This document shows, in pieces, positions 53,701 to 64,000 of a stretch of DNA of 64,000 bases. Position 1 is the first letter of the stretch. Each line of letters starts with the position of its first letter. A program made the position numbers and the translations under genes. Under the pieces are notes generated by a model. That model ran no database searches. It saw only the letters and a program-made list of their open reading frames with translations, and had not been told where the DNA came from. Source of the stretch: Roseococcus sp. SYP-B2431 (GTDB lineage Bacteria; Pseudomonadota; Alphaproteobacteria; Acetobacterales; Acetobacteraceae). The stretch is from positions 372,001 to 436,000 of the forward strand of contig NZ_SJXD01000011.1 of the NCBI RefSeq assembly GCF_004336745.1, read 5' to 3'.

Positions 53701-54226
53701 CGAGAGGCTGCTGGCGGATTTCGACCGGCTCGCGGTTCTGCCCGCGGCGGCGCCGCTGGCCGGCCTGCTGGCGGAGTTCCGCGCGGCGACGCCGCTGCCG
53801 GTCACGCTGGCGCTGCCCGGCCCCGTGGGCGAGACCAACACGCTGCGCTTCGCGGGGCGCGGCGTCGTGCTGGTCCTGGCGGGGGAAATGTCTGGTCTGA
53901 TCACGGGGCTCGCGGCGGCGTTGGCCACCGGCAACGTCGCCATCGCCCCGCGCGGCCCGGAGGCGGATCGCCTGAACGCCCTGCTTCCCGCTGGAATCCG
54001 AATGGGAATCATCGAGGACTGGCGGGCCGCCGATTGCGCCGCGGTGCTCGCCTTCGCGCCTTTCGACGCAGCGGAAGCCCGGAAAACCTTCGCTTTCCGC
54101 GAGGGGCCGCTCGTCCCGGTGATCGATCGGATCGAGCCCGCCGCGCTCTTGCGGCTGGTCGCCGAGCGCACGCTTTCGGTGAACGAAGCGGCCGCCGGCG
54201 GCAATGCCGAGCTCATGACGATCTGA
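50702..54226 (+). CDS. putA: Bifunctional proline dehydrogenase / P5C dehydrogenase (PutA)
   Basis: 1174 residues from a TTG at 50702. A CTG at 50687 lies just after GGAGG (50677-50681) and could be the real start; no ATG is in a sensible place. The flavin PRODH barrel (~100-470) has YSFDMLGEAAM, ISVKISALHPRY and RLVKGAYWD. The ALDH half (from ~555) has ISPWNFPLAI, catalytic Glu ~769 in AETGGQN and Cys ~803 in GQRCSALR. No N-terminal ribbon-helix-helix repressor domain. After ~980 comes an ALDH-like C-terminal extension. It converts proline to glutamate. Confidence 0.93.
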   Translation: MTATRGAIAEGDRAPEPVCVPPLIEAARLPGHLDAPVRELTLRLVRQLRAERSRASGVDALMQEFSLSSQEGAALMCLAEALLRIPDADNRDRLIRDKLGGADWRAHLGASPSLFVNAASWGLLITGRLVTTSSERGLSATITRLIAHGGEPLIRAGFDLAMRLLGRQFVLGQDIAEALRQARAMEAKGFSYSFDMLGEAAMTAADADRYTEQYRAAIEAIGAAHAGRGVHAGAGISVKISALHPRYSYAQPGRLMEEILPRLLGLARQATRHGIGFNIDAEEADRLEPSLDLLEALAADPGLGDWQGLGFVIQAYQKRAPAVIRHVVALARRHGRRIMIRLVKGAYWDSEIKRAQVDGFAGYPVFTRKPYTDVSYLACAKILLDEREHVFPQFATHNAQTLSAVYHLAGEKFREGDWEFQCLHGMGEGLYSQVVGPANLDRPCRIYAPVGSHETLLAYLVRRLLENGANTSFVHRLVDDDLPIEALAEDPVREAARLHGAPHPRVALPAEMLGPERRNSAGYDLSSPPALAAMQAAIAASCTRLFTAGDPAWPARPVPNPADHRERVGEVHEAPPAAVPEALARAEAAAPGWAACPAAARAAMLERAAELFEAHRDTLVPLAIREAGKTMANAMGELREAVDFLRYYAARVRELDGVPLGPVVCISPWNFPLAIFAGQVSAALAAGNTVVAKPAEQTPLTAAEAVRLLHEAGIPGDVLQLLPGDGATIGGGLVADPRCRGVVFTGSTEVARLLQRALSSRGDVPLIAETGGQNAMIVDSSALPEQVVADVLASAFDSAGQRCSALRVLCLQSEIAPRVLKMLEGAMAELTLGDPSRIETDVGPVIDAEAEAGLRDYLARRPARFALPLRGHTVHGSFVPPSLIEIGSIGELEREVFGPVLHVLRFERDRLGELVEALNATGYGLTLGVHSRIDETIDFVTARARVGNAYVNRNIIGAVVGVQPFGGEGLSGTGPKAGGPLYLRRLMREGPMPRLDGARDERLLADFDRLAVLPAAAPLAGLLAEFRAATPLPVTLALPGPVGETNTLRFAGRGVVLVLAGEMSGLITGLAAALATGNVAIAPRGPEADRLNALLPAGIRMGIIEDWRAADCAAVLAFAPFDAAEARKTFAFREGPLVPVIDRIEPAALLRLVAERTLSVNEAAAGGNAELMTI

Positions 54227-54284
54227 TCTCCAGACCTTCCGTTTTGCCGTCGATTTGTCCGGTCGCGCCGTGCCATGAGCATAA

Positions 54285-57113
<2,829 letters not shown>

Positions 57114-57121
57114 TACGAAAA

Positions 57122-57143
57122 GGGGAGGGCCGGGGCCCTCCCC
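57122..57143. terminator. Bidirectional hairpin after thiC
   Basis: GGGGAGGGCC, 2-base loop, GGCCCTCCCC: a perfect 10-bp stem between convergent thiC and the small gene at 57151. No T-run on the plus strand, so termination strength is uncertain, but the position fits both genes. Confidence 0.6.
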
Positions 57144-57150
57144 TCATGGG

Positions 57151-57351
57151 CTAAGTCGAAGCCGCAGCCTCGCGCCTGTCCTTCGCGCGCTTCAGGGCGC
57201 AAACGCCCGCAACGCCGACCGCGCCGGTGACGGCAACGCCCGTCACGGCCACCGCCGCCGCCGTGCCGCCCGCGACCGCCCCGGCGGCGAAGGCGCCGCC
57301 CAGGGCCATCTTCGCGAGCCGTTTCCTCGCGCGGAGCATTTTCAGGATCAT
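57151..57351 (-). CDS. Small Gly/Ala/Val-rich membrane protein
   Basis: 66 residues with an excellent ribosome-binding site (AAGGAGA, 7 bases before the ATG), which makes translation likely. Basic N-terminus (ARKRLAK), a central hydrophobic segment of about 35 small residues (~17-52) and a basic tail (KRAKDRRE). The segment could form two tight helices or a glycine-zipper oligomer. Family unknown. Role could be a stress-type or toxin-like small membrane protein, but there is no partner. Confidence 0.62.
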   Translation of the reverse strand: MILKMLRARKRLAKMALGGAFAAGAVAGGTAAAVAVTGVAVTGAVGVAGVCALKRAKDRREAAAST

Positions 57352-57408
57352 GGTCTGTCTCCTTCAGGCTTCAGATCTGGTCCCGCGCCTGCTCCGCGCA
57401 AGCCATCC

Positions 57409-58431
57409 TCACCGGAAGGGGATCGCGTATTGCAGCCCGCCCTGGCTCCAGAGGCCGTTCAGCCCGCGGGCGAGCTTCAGCGGGCTGCCCTGGCCGAGGT
57501 TGCGCTCGAAGAGCTCGCCGTAATTGCCCACCGCGCGGATCATGTTCAGCGCCCAGGCATTGTCGAGCCCGATGCGCGAGCCGAACTCGCCCGTGCGGCC
57601 GAGCAGGCGCTGCACCGTCGCATCCGTGCTGCCGGCCGCCTGCTGCTGGGCATTGGCCTGCGTCACGCCCGTCTCCTCGGCCTCGACCAGCGCGTAGTGG
57701 ACGGAGGTGACGATGTTCGCCCACTGGTCGTCGCCGTTGCGGACGAAGGGCCCGAGCGGCTCCTTGCTGATCGTCTCGGAGAGCACCATGAACTGCGCCG
57801 GGTTGGGCGCGACCGAGATGGCGCCGGCCAGCGCCGAGGCGTCCTGCGTCATCGCGTCGCAGCGGCCGGCGAAGAAGGCCGAGTACATCGTGTCCACCCG
57901 CTCGAAGACCACCGGCTGGAAGCGGATGTTCCGGGCGCGGGCGATGTCGGCCAGGTTCAGCTCATGCGTCGTGCCCTGGGCCACGCAGATGGTCGCGCCG
58001 TTCAGATCCTGCACGCGCGCCACGCCGGCGTCGCGGCGGGTGGCGAAGCCCTGGCCGTCATAGAAGTTCACCGGCAGCTGGCGCAGGCCGATGGAATTCC
58101 CGCGCAGGAAGGTCTGCGTCGAATTGCGGAACAGCACGTCGATCTCGCCGGCCTGCAGCGCGGTGAAGCGGTTCTGCGCGGTCAGGGCCACGAAGCGCAC
58201 CTTGCTCGCGTCGCCGAGCACGGCGGCGGCCACGGCGCGGCAATAGTCGGCATCGAAGCCGCGCGTCTCGCCGCGGCTGTCGGCCGTGGAGAAGCCGGCG
58301 AAGCCCTGGCTCACGCCGCAGATGAGCTGGCCGCGCTGGCGGACGTTGTCGAGGGTCGCGGCGGAGGCGGCGCCGATGCCGGCCCAAGCCGTCGCGACGG
58401 TCGCCGCTGCGAGCAGCAGTCTCTTGATCAT
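57409..58431 (-). CDS. Amino acid ABC transporter periplasmic substrate-binding protein (AapJ-like)
   Basis: 340 residues, ATG after AAGGGGATTTCCC. Sec signal (KRLLLAAATVATAWAGIGAASA), then LICGVSQGFAGFS, a GFDADYCRAVAAAVLGD motif, LFRNSTQTFLRG, and a C-terminal GLDNAWALNMIRAVGNYGE that is typical of AapJ, the binding protein of general L-amino acid transporters. Permease and ATPase genes (aapQMP) are absent here, so it is an orphan binding protein or serves a transporter elsewhere. Confidence 0.85.
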   Translation of the reverse strand: MIKRLLLAAATVATAWAGIGAASAATLDNVRQRGQLICGVSQGFAGFSTADSRGETRGFDADYCRAVAAAVLGDASKVRFVALTAQNRFTALQAGEIDVLFRNSTQTFLRGNSIGLRQLPVNFYDGQGFATRRDAGVARVQDLNGATICVAQGTTHELNLADIARARNIRFQPVVFERVDTMYSAFFAGRCDAMTQDASALAGAISVAPNPAQFMVLSETISKEPLGPFVRNGDDQWANIVTSVHYALVEAEETGVTQANAQQQAAGSTDATVQRLLGRTGEFGSRIGLDNAWALNMIRAVGNYGELFERNLGQGSPLKLARGLNGLWSQGGLQYAIPFR

Positions 58432-58596
58432 GGGAAATCCCCTTCTTCTGGATGGGTCGGAGTCGCTCGCCGCGTCCGGGGCGTCGCGCAGGACGCGGTG
58501 CTGGCGGCGATCCCGTCCGCTGCGGGATGCAGGGCGGCGCCAATAGCACATGGCCCTCCGGCTGCCCATCGGTGCCGCCCCGTCGCCGCGAGCGAC

Positions 58597-59880
58597 CTAG
58601 CCCCGCAGGCTCTCCACCATCGCCCCATAGGTCAGGTTCTTGAAGACCATCCGCGTGTGGCCGCGGTTGCTCGGCCCCTGCGCCATGAAGACGCCCACCA
58701 GCTTCTCGGCCCGGTCGATCGTGAAGCTGGTGCCCCAGGCGCCGGCCCACATGGCGTCGCCCATGCTGCCGGTCGCGGCCCCGAGCCCGTCCTGCCGGCG
58801 TACCGCGAAGCCCAGGCCGAAGCCGTAGCCCGGCCCCGTGCTCGCCGCCGGCGTGCCGCCCATCGTGCCCATGTGGTCGGAGAGCATGTAGTTCACCGTG
58901 GGCGGGGAGAGATACCGCCGGCCCTCCAGCGTGCCGCCATTGGCCACCATCTGGGCGAAGCGGAAGTAGTCGCCGCTGGTGCCGACGAGGCCCGCCCCGC
59001 CCTTGAGGTAGCTCCGGCCGGCCTGGTCCTCCTCGATACGATAGGTCCGCCACATGGGCGCGCTCTGCGTGTCGGAGGCGATGCTTTCGGCGATGCGCGA
59101 GCGGCGGGCGGGCTCCACCCACCAGGTGGTGTCGCGCATGCCCAGCGGCTCGGTCAGGCGCTCGGCGATGAGGCGGTCGAGCCGCTGGCCGCTCACGCGC
59201 TCCAGCAGCAGGCCCAGCACATCGGTGCTGATCGAGTAGAAGAACTGCGCGCCCGGCTGGAAGGCCAGCGGGATGGTGCCGAGATGGCGCAGCATCTCGT
59301 CGCCCGTTACCTGGCGGTCGCGGGCCTCGATCTGGTGCTGCTCGTACATGGCGTTGATGCGGCGCGAGGGCGAGGCGTCGTTGGCGTAGATGAAGCCGGA
59401 GGAATGCCGCAGCAGGTCCTGCACGGTGATGGGGCGTTGCAGCGGCACGTCCTCGAAGCGGTCGCCGTTGCGGACCTCGACCTTGAGGTTGGCGAGCTCG
59501 GGCAGCCATTGGCGGATCGGGTCGGTGATCTTGAGGCGGCCTTCCTCCATCAGCATCATGGCGGCGACGGAGGTGAGCGGCTTGGTCATGGAGGCGAGCA
59601 GGAAGATTGCTTCCCGCGTCATCGGCACCCGGCGCGCATTGTCCTGGTGGCCATAGGCCTCGTGATGGACGATCTGCCCGTTGCGGGCGATGAGGGCGAC
59701 GGCGCCGTTGAAGCTGCCGCGCTCCACCTCGCGCTCCATGGCGGGCTGGAAGCGGCCGAGCCGCGCGCGCGAGAAGCCCTGCACGAGGTCCTCGCGGCGC
59801 TCCATCTCCTGCGCCCTTGGGATGGCGGGCGCGAGAAGCGCGCCGCCGGAGAGAAGCGCCAGGTTTCGGCGTTCGATCAT
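58597..59880 (-). CDS. Serine hydrolase, class C beta-lactamase-like
   Basis: 427 residues. N-terminal RRNLALLSGGALLAPAIPRAQ is an export signal. The catalytic S-x-x-K is S-M-T-K in FLLASMTKPLTS (~100), the Y-x-S/N motif is Y-S-I in FFYSISTDVLG (~220), and the third strand motif is WGTSFTID near 395. Members of this superfamily act as esterases, DD-peptidases or lactamases in the periplasm. WGTSF differs from the lactamase K-T-G. The physiological substrate is unknown; no ampR-like gene lies next to it. Confidence 0.82.
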   Translation of the reverse strand: MIERRNLALLSGGALLAPAIPRAQEMERREDLVQGFSRARLGRFQPAMEREVERGSFNGAVALIARNGQIVHHEAYGHQDNARRVPMTREAIFLLASMTKPLTSVAAMMLMEEGRLKITDPIRQWLPELANLKVEVRNGDRFEDVPLQRPITVQDLLRHSSGFIYANDASPSRRINAMYEQHQIEARDRQVTGDEMLRHLGTIPLAFQPGAQFFYSISTDVLGLLLERVSGQRLDRLIAERLTEPLGMRDTTWWVEPARRSRIAESIASDTQSAPMWRTYRIEEDQAGRSYLKGGAGLVGTSGDYFRFAQMVANGGTLEGRRYLSPPTVNYMLSDHMGTMGGTPAASTGPGYGFGLGFAVRRQDGLGAATGSMGDAMWAGAWGTSFTIDRAEKLVGVFMAQGPSNRGHTRMVFKNLTYGAMVESLRG

Positions 59881-59971
59881 GATGTCCTCCCGGTTCGGAG
59901 GCCGGCTGCATGGGCCGGCCCCTCGATGGGAAGCCTAGCGCCTTTTTGTCATGCCACGGAATGGGCACGCA

Positions 59972-61204
59972 TCAGGTGCGGATCAGCGGGCATCCGCCTT
60001 CGTTGAGCGGCCGGAACGCCTCCTCCATGCCCACGGTCGAGACCAGCTTGTAATAGTCCCATTCGCGGCGGCTCTCGGCGGGGCTCTTCACCTCGAAGAG
60101 ATAGGCGGGGTGGATCTTGCGGCCGTCCTCGCGCACGCGGCCGGGACCGAAGGCGTCGTCGTCGGTGGGCATGCGCTTCATCACGTTGATGACCTCAATG
60201 CCCGAGGCCTTGGCGCGCGCCACGCCCACCTCGGCGACGGCCTTGAGGTAGTGGATGGCGCAGGAATAGGTGCCGGCATGCTCCTGGCCCGGCATGTTGG
60301 TCGGCGTGCGGCGAAGGATGCGGCTCGCGAGGCCGCGCGTGCGGTCGTTGAGGTCGTGGTAGAAGACCTCCGAGAGCAGCATGCCCTGCGCGGCCTCCAG
60401 GCCGATCGACTTGATGTCCTGCACGAACATGATCATGCCGGCGAGCTTCTGGCCGCGCCGCGTCAGGCCGAATTCATGCGCCTGCTTCACGCAGTTCTGC
60501 GTGTCGGCGGCCGCCATGGCGAGGCCGATCACCTTCGCGCGGCTCGCCTGCGCCTGGACGAGGAAGGAGGAGAAATCGGTCGTGCCGGGGAAGGGGTATC
60601 TCGCGGCGCCGAGCATACGCCCGCCCGCGCGGGTGACGAACTGCCCGGTGTCGCGCTCCAGCTGGTGGCCGAAGGCGTAGTCGGCCGTGATGAAGTACCA
60701 GCTGTCGCCGCCCGCGCGCACGGCGGCGCCGCCCACCACATTGGCGAAGACCCAGGTGTCGTAGGTCCACTGGATGGTGTGGGTGGAGCATTGCGCCCCG
60801 GTGAGGGCGGAGCTGGCGGCGCCGGAGGCGAGCTGGATCTTGTCCTTCTCGCGCACCAGGTTGGCGACGGCGAGCGCGACCGCGCTGTTGTTCACCTCGC
60901 AGATCATGTCCACGCCCTGGGTGTCGATCCAGCGGCGGGCCAGGGCCAGCGCGGCATCGGGACGGTTGAGGTGGTCGCCCTGGACGACCTCGACGTTGAT
61001 GCCGCGCTGCGCGAGGCCGAGATCCTCGATGGCCTGCTGCACGGCAGCGAAGGAGGTGGGGCCGGAGGTGTCGCGATAGGGGCCCGAGAAATCCGCCAGC
61101 ACGCCGATCCGGATGGTGTTGTCGCGCGGCTGGGCGTGGCTCCTGGCGGCGAGGGTGCTGGCGGCGGCCGCGCCGAGTGCGCCGCGGCGGGTGATCTGAT
61201 GCAT
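59972..61204 (-). CDS. ABC transporter substrate-binding protein, branched-chain amino acid type (Peripla_BP_6)
   Basis: 410 residues from the ATG of MHQITRRGALGAAAAS, a Tat-like signal (TRRGALG). The mature part opens TIRIGVLADFSGPYRD, has VVQGDHLNRPDAALALARRW, CEVNNSAVALAVAN and YAFGHQLERDT, typical of LivJ-like periplasmic proteins. It sits 64 bp after the TRAP large permease on the same strand, an uncommon neighbour since no ABC permeases follow. It may bind urea, amides, aromatic acids or amino acids. Confidence 0.85.
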   Translation of the reverse strand: MHQITRRGALGAAAASTLAARSHAQPRDNTIRIGVLADFSGPYRDTSGPTSFAAVQQAIEDLGLAQRGINVEVVQGDHLNRPDAALALARRWIDTQGVDMICEVNNSAVALAVANLVREKDKIQLASGAASSALTGAQCSTHTIQWTYDTWVFANVVGGAAVRAGGDSWYFITADYAFGHQLERDTGQFVTRAGGRMLGAARYPFPGTTDFSSFLVQAQASRAKVIGLAMAAADTQNCVKQAHEFGLTRRGQKLAGMIMFVQDIKSIGLEAAQGMLLSEVFYHDLNDRTRGLASRILRRTPTNMPGQEHAGTYSCAIHYLKAVAEVGVARAKASGIEVINVMKRMPTDDDAFGPGRVREDGRKIHPAYLFEVKSPAESRREWDYYKLVSTVGMEEAFRPLNEGGCPLIRT

Positions 61205-61268
61205 CTCGGTTTCGTCCCTGTATCCCTCGGGGATGCTGCGCGGGGACCGCATCCCCGCGCAAGTCCCA

Positions 61269-62546
61269 TCAGCGGAAGACCAGATGGGGCAGGAAAAGCA
61301 CGATCGCGGGCACGTAGGCGATGATCATCAGGCAGGCGAAGATGACGCCGATGAAGATCGGCAGGTAGCGCATCATGCGGTCGATGCTGGTGCCCGCCAC
61401 CTGCGCCGCGGCGAAGAGGTTCACGCCGAAGGGCGGCGTGATCATGCCCAGGGCGAGGTTCACCACCATCACCGTGCCGAAATGCACCTGGTCGATTCCC
61501 AGCCTTTGCGCGGCCTCGGACAGGATCGGCGCGAGCACGATGATGGAGGCCGAAGTCTCCACGAACATGCCGACGACGAAGAGAAACAGGTTCACGCCCA
61601 GCATGTACCAGCCCGGCCCGTCGAAATTCGTCACCAGCCATTCGGCGGCGGCATCGGGCACGCCCTGGCGGTTCAGCAGCCAGGAGAAGAGCCCCGCGCA
61701 GGCGATGATGAACATGATGACCGAGGAGGAGATCACCGACTTGCGGAAGATCGGGTAGAGGTCACGCACGCCGATCTCGCGATGCAGGAACATCCCCACC
61801 AGGATCGCATAGACCACGGCGACGACGCTCGCCTCGGTCGGCGTGGTGATGCCGCCATAGATGCCGCCGAGCACGACCACCGGCATGAACAGCGCCCATC
61901 CGGCCTGGCGCAGCGAGACGAGGAAGGGCAGGCGGCCCAGCCCGTCCTGCTTGCCCCAGCCCTTGAGGCGGCACCAGATCAGCACGGTCGCGATCAGCGC
62001 AGCGCCGATCAGGATGCCGGGGCCCACGCCCGCGATGAAGAGCTCCGGGATCGAGGTCTGGGTGGTGACGCCGTAGAGGATCATCGGGATGGAGGGCGGG
62101 ATGATGACGCCGAGCTCGGCCGCCGTGGCCTGCAGCGCGGCGGCGAAGGCCACCGGATAGCCGTGCTTCACCAGGGCCGGGATCATCACCGCGCCGACCG
62201 CGAAGGTGGTGGCGACGGAGCTGCCGCTGATGGCGGCGAAGATCATGCAGGTGACGATGCAGGTGGCCGGCAGCCCGCCCTGCACCCCGCCCACGAGGGA
62301 TTTCGCGAATTCGACGAGGCGGCGCGAGATGCCGCCCACATCCATCAGATTGCCGGCGAGGATGAAGAAGGGGATGGCCGCCAGCGGGAAGCGGTCCAGC
62401 GAGACGAAGAGCTGCTGCGCCGCCACGATCAGCGGGAAGCTGGTGAAGCCCGCCACGCCGATCACGGCCGCGATGCCGATCGCGACGGCGACCGGGACGC
62501 TGATGGCGAAGAGCACCAGCATCGCGGTGAGCATGGCGGAGGTCAT
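61269..62546 (-). CDS. dctM: TRAP transporter large permease (DctM-like)
   Basis: 425 residues, about 12 helices, ending in a hydrophobic VLFLPHLVF. DctM signatures: the long hydrophobic N-terminus, AGNLMDVGGISRRLVEFA, ISGSSVATTFAVG, ELGVIIPPSIPMILYG, and TPTEASVVAVVYA. With the small permease (start overlapped by 4 bases) and the binding protein it makes a Na+-driven uptake system for C4-dicarboxylate-like or other acidic solutes. Substrate is set by the binding protein and is not known. Confidence 0.92.
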   Translation of the reverse strand: MTSAMLTAMLVLFAISVPVAVAIGIAAVIGVAGFTSFPLIVAAQQLFVSLDRFPLAAIPFFILAGNLMDVGGISRRLVEFAKSLVGGVQGGLPATCIVTCMIFAAISGSSVATTFAVGAVMIPALVKHGYPVAFAAALQATAAELGVIIPPSIPMILYGVTTQTSIPELFIAGVGPGILIGAALIATVLIWCRLKGWGKQDGLGRLPFLVSLRQAGWALFMPVVVLGGIYGGITTPTEASVVAVVYAILVGMFLHREIGVRDLYPIFRKSVISSSVIMFIIACAGLFSWLLNRQGVPDAAAEWLVTNFDGPGWYMLGVNLFLFVVGMFVETSASIIVLAPILSEAAQRLGIDQVHFGTVMVVNLALGMITPPFGVNLFAAAQVAGTSIDRMMRYLPIFIGVIFACLMIIAYVPAIVLFLPHLVFR

Positions 62547-63130
62547 ACGGCCATTTCCAGCTCATCGGCCCGGCGGTCGAGGAAATGCCCGATGGCGCCG
62601 AGCATGGCGAAGGCCGCGCCGATGGGCAGGGCCGCATAGCCCCAGCTCATCGAGACCTCGAGGCCGGCCATCTCCTGGAACTGCACCCGCCCGGCCATGA
62701 TCCAGCCGAACCAGAGCAGCACGCCCATCAGCGAGAGATTGCAGGCCAGCGCCGCCGCTTCCAGCGCGCGGCGCAGCGTGCCCCGCGAGTAGCGGTGCGC
62801 CACGTCGATGGAGACCAGCGCGCCGGTCCGCAGCGCGGCGGCGAGGCCCAGGAAGGCCATCCAGATCAGCGCCGTGCGCACCAGCGCCTCGGACCAGATG
62901 GAGGGCGTCTCCGTCGCGAAGCGCGCGACGACCTGCCAGAAGCCGGCGAAGACCGCGACGGCGAGCGCCGCGCAGGCGAGCGCGGTGGCCAGGCCGGTGG
63001 CGATCCGGTCGGCCGCCAGCACCCCGCGGCGGAAGGCGCCGTCCCGCCCGGAGGCCCAGAGGGCCAGCATCACCACGGCCGCCGTGGCCGCCGCCACGAT
63101 CTGCAGCGGCAGCAGGTTCATCGCGTTCAC
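62543..63130 (-). CDS. dctQ: TRAP transporter small permease (DctQ-like)
   Basis: 195 residues, four helices (about 7-25, 46-68, 85-105, 125-150) plus a last hydrophobic stretch near 165-185. The family motif IWSEALVRTALIWMAFLGLA sits near 80-100. GTG start after AGTAGGAC; an ATG 9 bases on is the alternative. Stop overlaps the large-permease ATG by 4 bases. Confidence 0.88.
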   Translation of the reverse strand: MNAMNLLPLQIVAAATAAVVMLALWASGRDGAFRRGVLAADRIATGLATALACAALAVAVFAGFWQVVARFATETPSIWSEALVRTALIWMAFLGLAAALRTGALVSIDVAHRYSRGTLRRALEAAALACNLSLMGVLLWFGWIMAGRVQFQEMAGLEVSMSWGYAALPIGAAFAMLGAIGHFLDRRADELEMAV

Positions 63131-63135
63131 GAGTC

Positions 63136-64000
63136 CTACTGCGCCGGGCGCCAGTCGCGGATGCGGCGCAGCAGCGCGCCGTCCAGCGAGCGCTCGTATT
63201 CGGCGAAGGCGGGCGCCAGCGCGGCCTGGAAGGCGGCGGTGTCCACGGTCGTGACCACCGTCATGCCGCGGCGGCGCAGCTCCTCCACGCCCGAGGCGTC
63301 GTCGGCTGCGACGCGGGCGCGGTTGGCGGCCTGCGCGGCGCGCGCGGCTTCCAGGAAGGCGGCACGGTCGGCGGCGTTCAGCCGGCCCAGGGTGCCCGGA
63401 TTGCAGATGAGCAGCGCCGGCGAATAGACGTGCGAGGTCAGGGTCAGGAAGCGCTGAACCTGGTTGAGGTTGTTGGCCACGATGACCGGGATCGGGTTCT
63501 CCTGCCCGTCGACCGTGCCCTGCTGCAGGGCCGGAACCAGCTCGGAGAAGGCCATCGGCGTGGGCAGCGCGCCGAGCGTGGAGAAGGCGCGCATATGCAC
63601 CTGGTTCTCCATGGTGCGGACCTTCAGGCCCCGCATGTCGGCCGGCAGGTTCACCTCGCGGCGGCTGTTGGTGAGGTGGCGGAAGCCGTTCTCCAGCCAG
63701 ATCACGCCGACCAGGCCGCGGGCGTTGAACTGGCCCAGGATCGACTGGCCGATCTCGCTGTCCAGCGCGCCGCGGGCATGGGCGTAGTCGCGGAAGAGGA
63801 AGGGCACGTCCACGTTGCGCACCGCCGGCACGAAGTTCCCGACGGGGCCGGTCGAGGTAATGGTGCAGTCGATCGTGCCGATCTGCACGCTCTCCACCAT
63901 CTCGCGCTCGTTGTCGTTGCGCTGGATGTTCACGCGGTGGCGGTTGTTGGTCAGCCGCTCCAGCGTCTGCTTGAAGGCGGTCGCGCCGTCGCCGTAGTGG
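63136..64000 (-). CDS. TRAP transporter substrate-binding protein (DctP-like), 5' partial
   Basis: The frame runs off the right edge of the window, so the signal peptide and the first ~40 residues are missing; 287 residues are visible. IGTIDCTITSTGPVGNF, FLFRDYAHARG, and the family fingerprint GLKVRTMENQVHMRAFSTLG followed by FSELVPALQQGTVDGQENP identify DctP proteins; the Arg in VRTMEN is the usual carboxylate clamp. It lies 5 bases before the dctQ gene. Binds an acidic solute in the periplasm. Confidence 0.92.
   Translation of the reverse strand, partial: HYGDGATAFKQTLERLTNNRHRVNIQRNDNEREMVESVQIGTIDCTITSTGPVGNFVPAVRNVDVPFLFRDYAHARGALDSEIGQSILGQFNARGLVGVIWLENGFRHLTNSRREVNLPADMRGLKVRTMENQVHMRAFSTLGALPTPMAFSELVPALQQGTVDGQENPIPVIVANNLNQVQRFLTLTSHVYSPALLICNPGTLGRLNAADRAAFLEAARAAQAANRARVAADDASGVEELRRRGMTVVTTVDTAAFQAALAPAFAEYERSLDGALLRRIRDWRPAQ

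Overview
The window is a very GC-rich chromosomal segment. The best fit is an alphaproteobacterium of the Acetobacteraceae, Roseomonas-like. This rests on the gene order rpmH-rnpA-yidD-yidC-engB-argB, the hopanoid genes hpnJ and an hpnL-like gene, and seven Bug/TctC periplasmic binding proteins with no TctA/TctB membrane partners. The assignment comes from gene content only; no rRNA or tRNA gene was seen.

Layout. 1-8.1 kb: end of a surface-glycan cluster, with a multidomain glycosyl hydrolase-like/glycosyltransferase/methyltransferase protein, a very large polytopic membrane glycosyltransferase and a polysaccharide-export ABC permease. 8.2-11.45 kb: a disturbed zone with a 944-bp element bounded by inverted repeats and 8-bp direct repeats, a frameshifted gene, an AT-rich membrane-protein gene, a broken secreted-protein gene and an IS630 transposase remnant. 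11.5-14 kb: two tandem TctC genes and a divergent hotdog thioesterase. 14-17 kb: a hybrid histidine kinase. 17-21.4 kb: the housekeeping rpmH to argB block, with a clear sigma70-type promoter. 21.5-38.1 kb: accessory catabolism (flavin monooxygenase, CitE-like lyase, VOC and acyl-CoA dehydrogenase-like oxygenases, PEP-mutase-like and BKACE enzymes, SDRs, ketopantoate-reductase-like protein, Baeyer-Villiger-type monooxygenase) interleaved with TctC proteins. Two PEP-CTERM proteins (25.2 and 38.3 kb) each sit behind a GG-N10-GC sigma54 promoter.

39-42.4 kb: a ThDP enzyme/DenD-like dehydrogenase pair and a small protein with the Cys/His/Asp signature of YopT-type (C58) proteases. 42.5-48.8 kb: an hpnL-like gene overlapping a radical SAM gene, then an island (candidate glycine-zipper toxin with an overlapping partner gene, and a transposase-derived ORF), then hpnJ. 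48.9-57.1 kb: TctC, class II aldolase, putA, a GntR/UTRA regulator, and thiC under a TPP riboswitch. 57.1-64 kb: a small membrane protein, an amino-acid-type ABC binding protein, a serine hydrolase, a branched-chain-type binding protein and a TRAP transporter operon that runs off the window.

The genes together suggest a heterotrophic, scavenging lifestyle: many dedicated solute-binding proteins next to short catabolic operons, a cell surface with exopolysaccharide and PEP-CTERM proteins, and hopanoid-modified membranes. The least explained parts are the island inside the hopanoid region, the C58-like protease and the decaying 8.2-11.45 kb zone.
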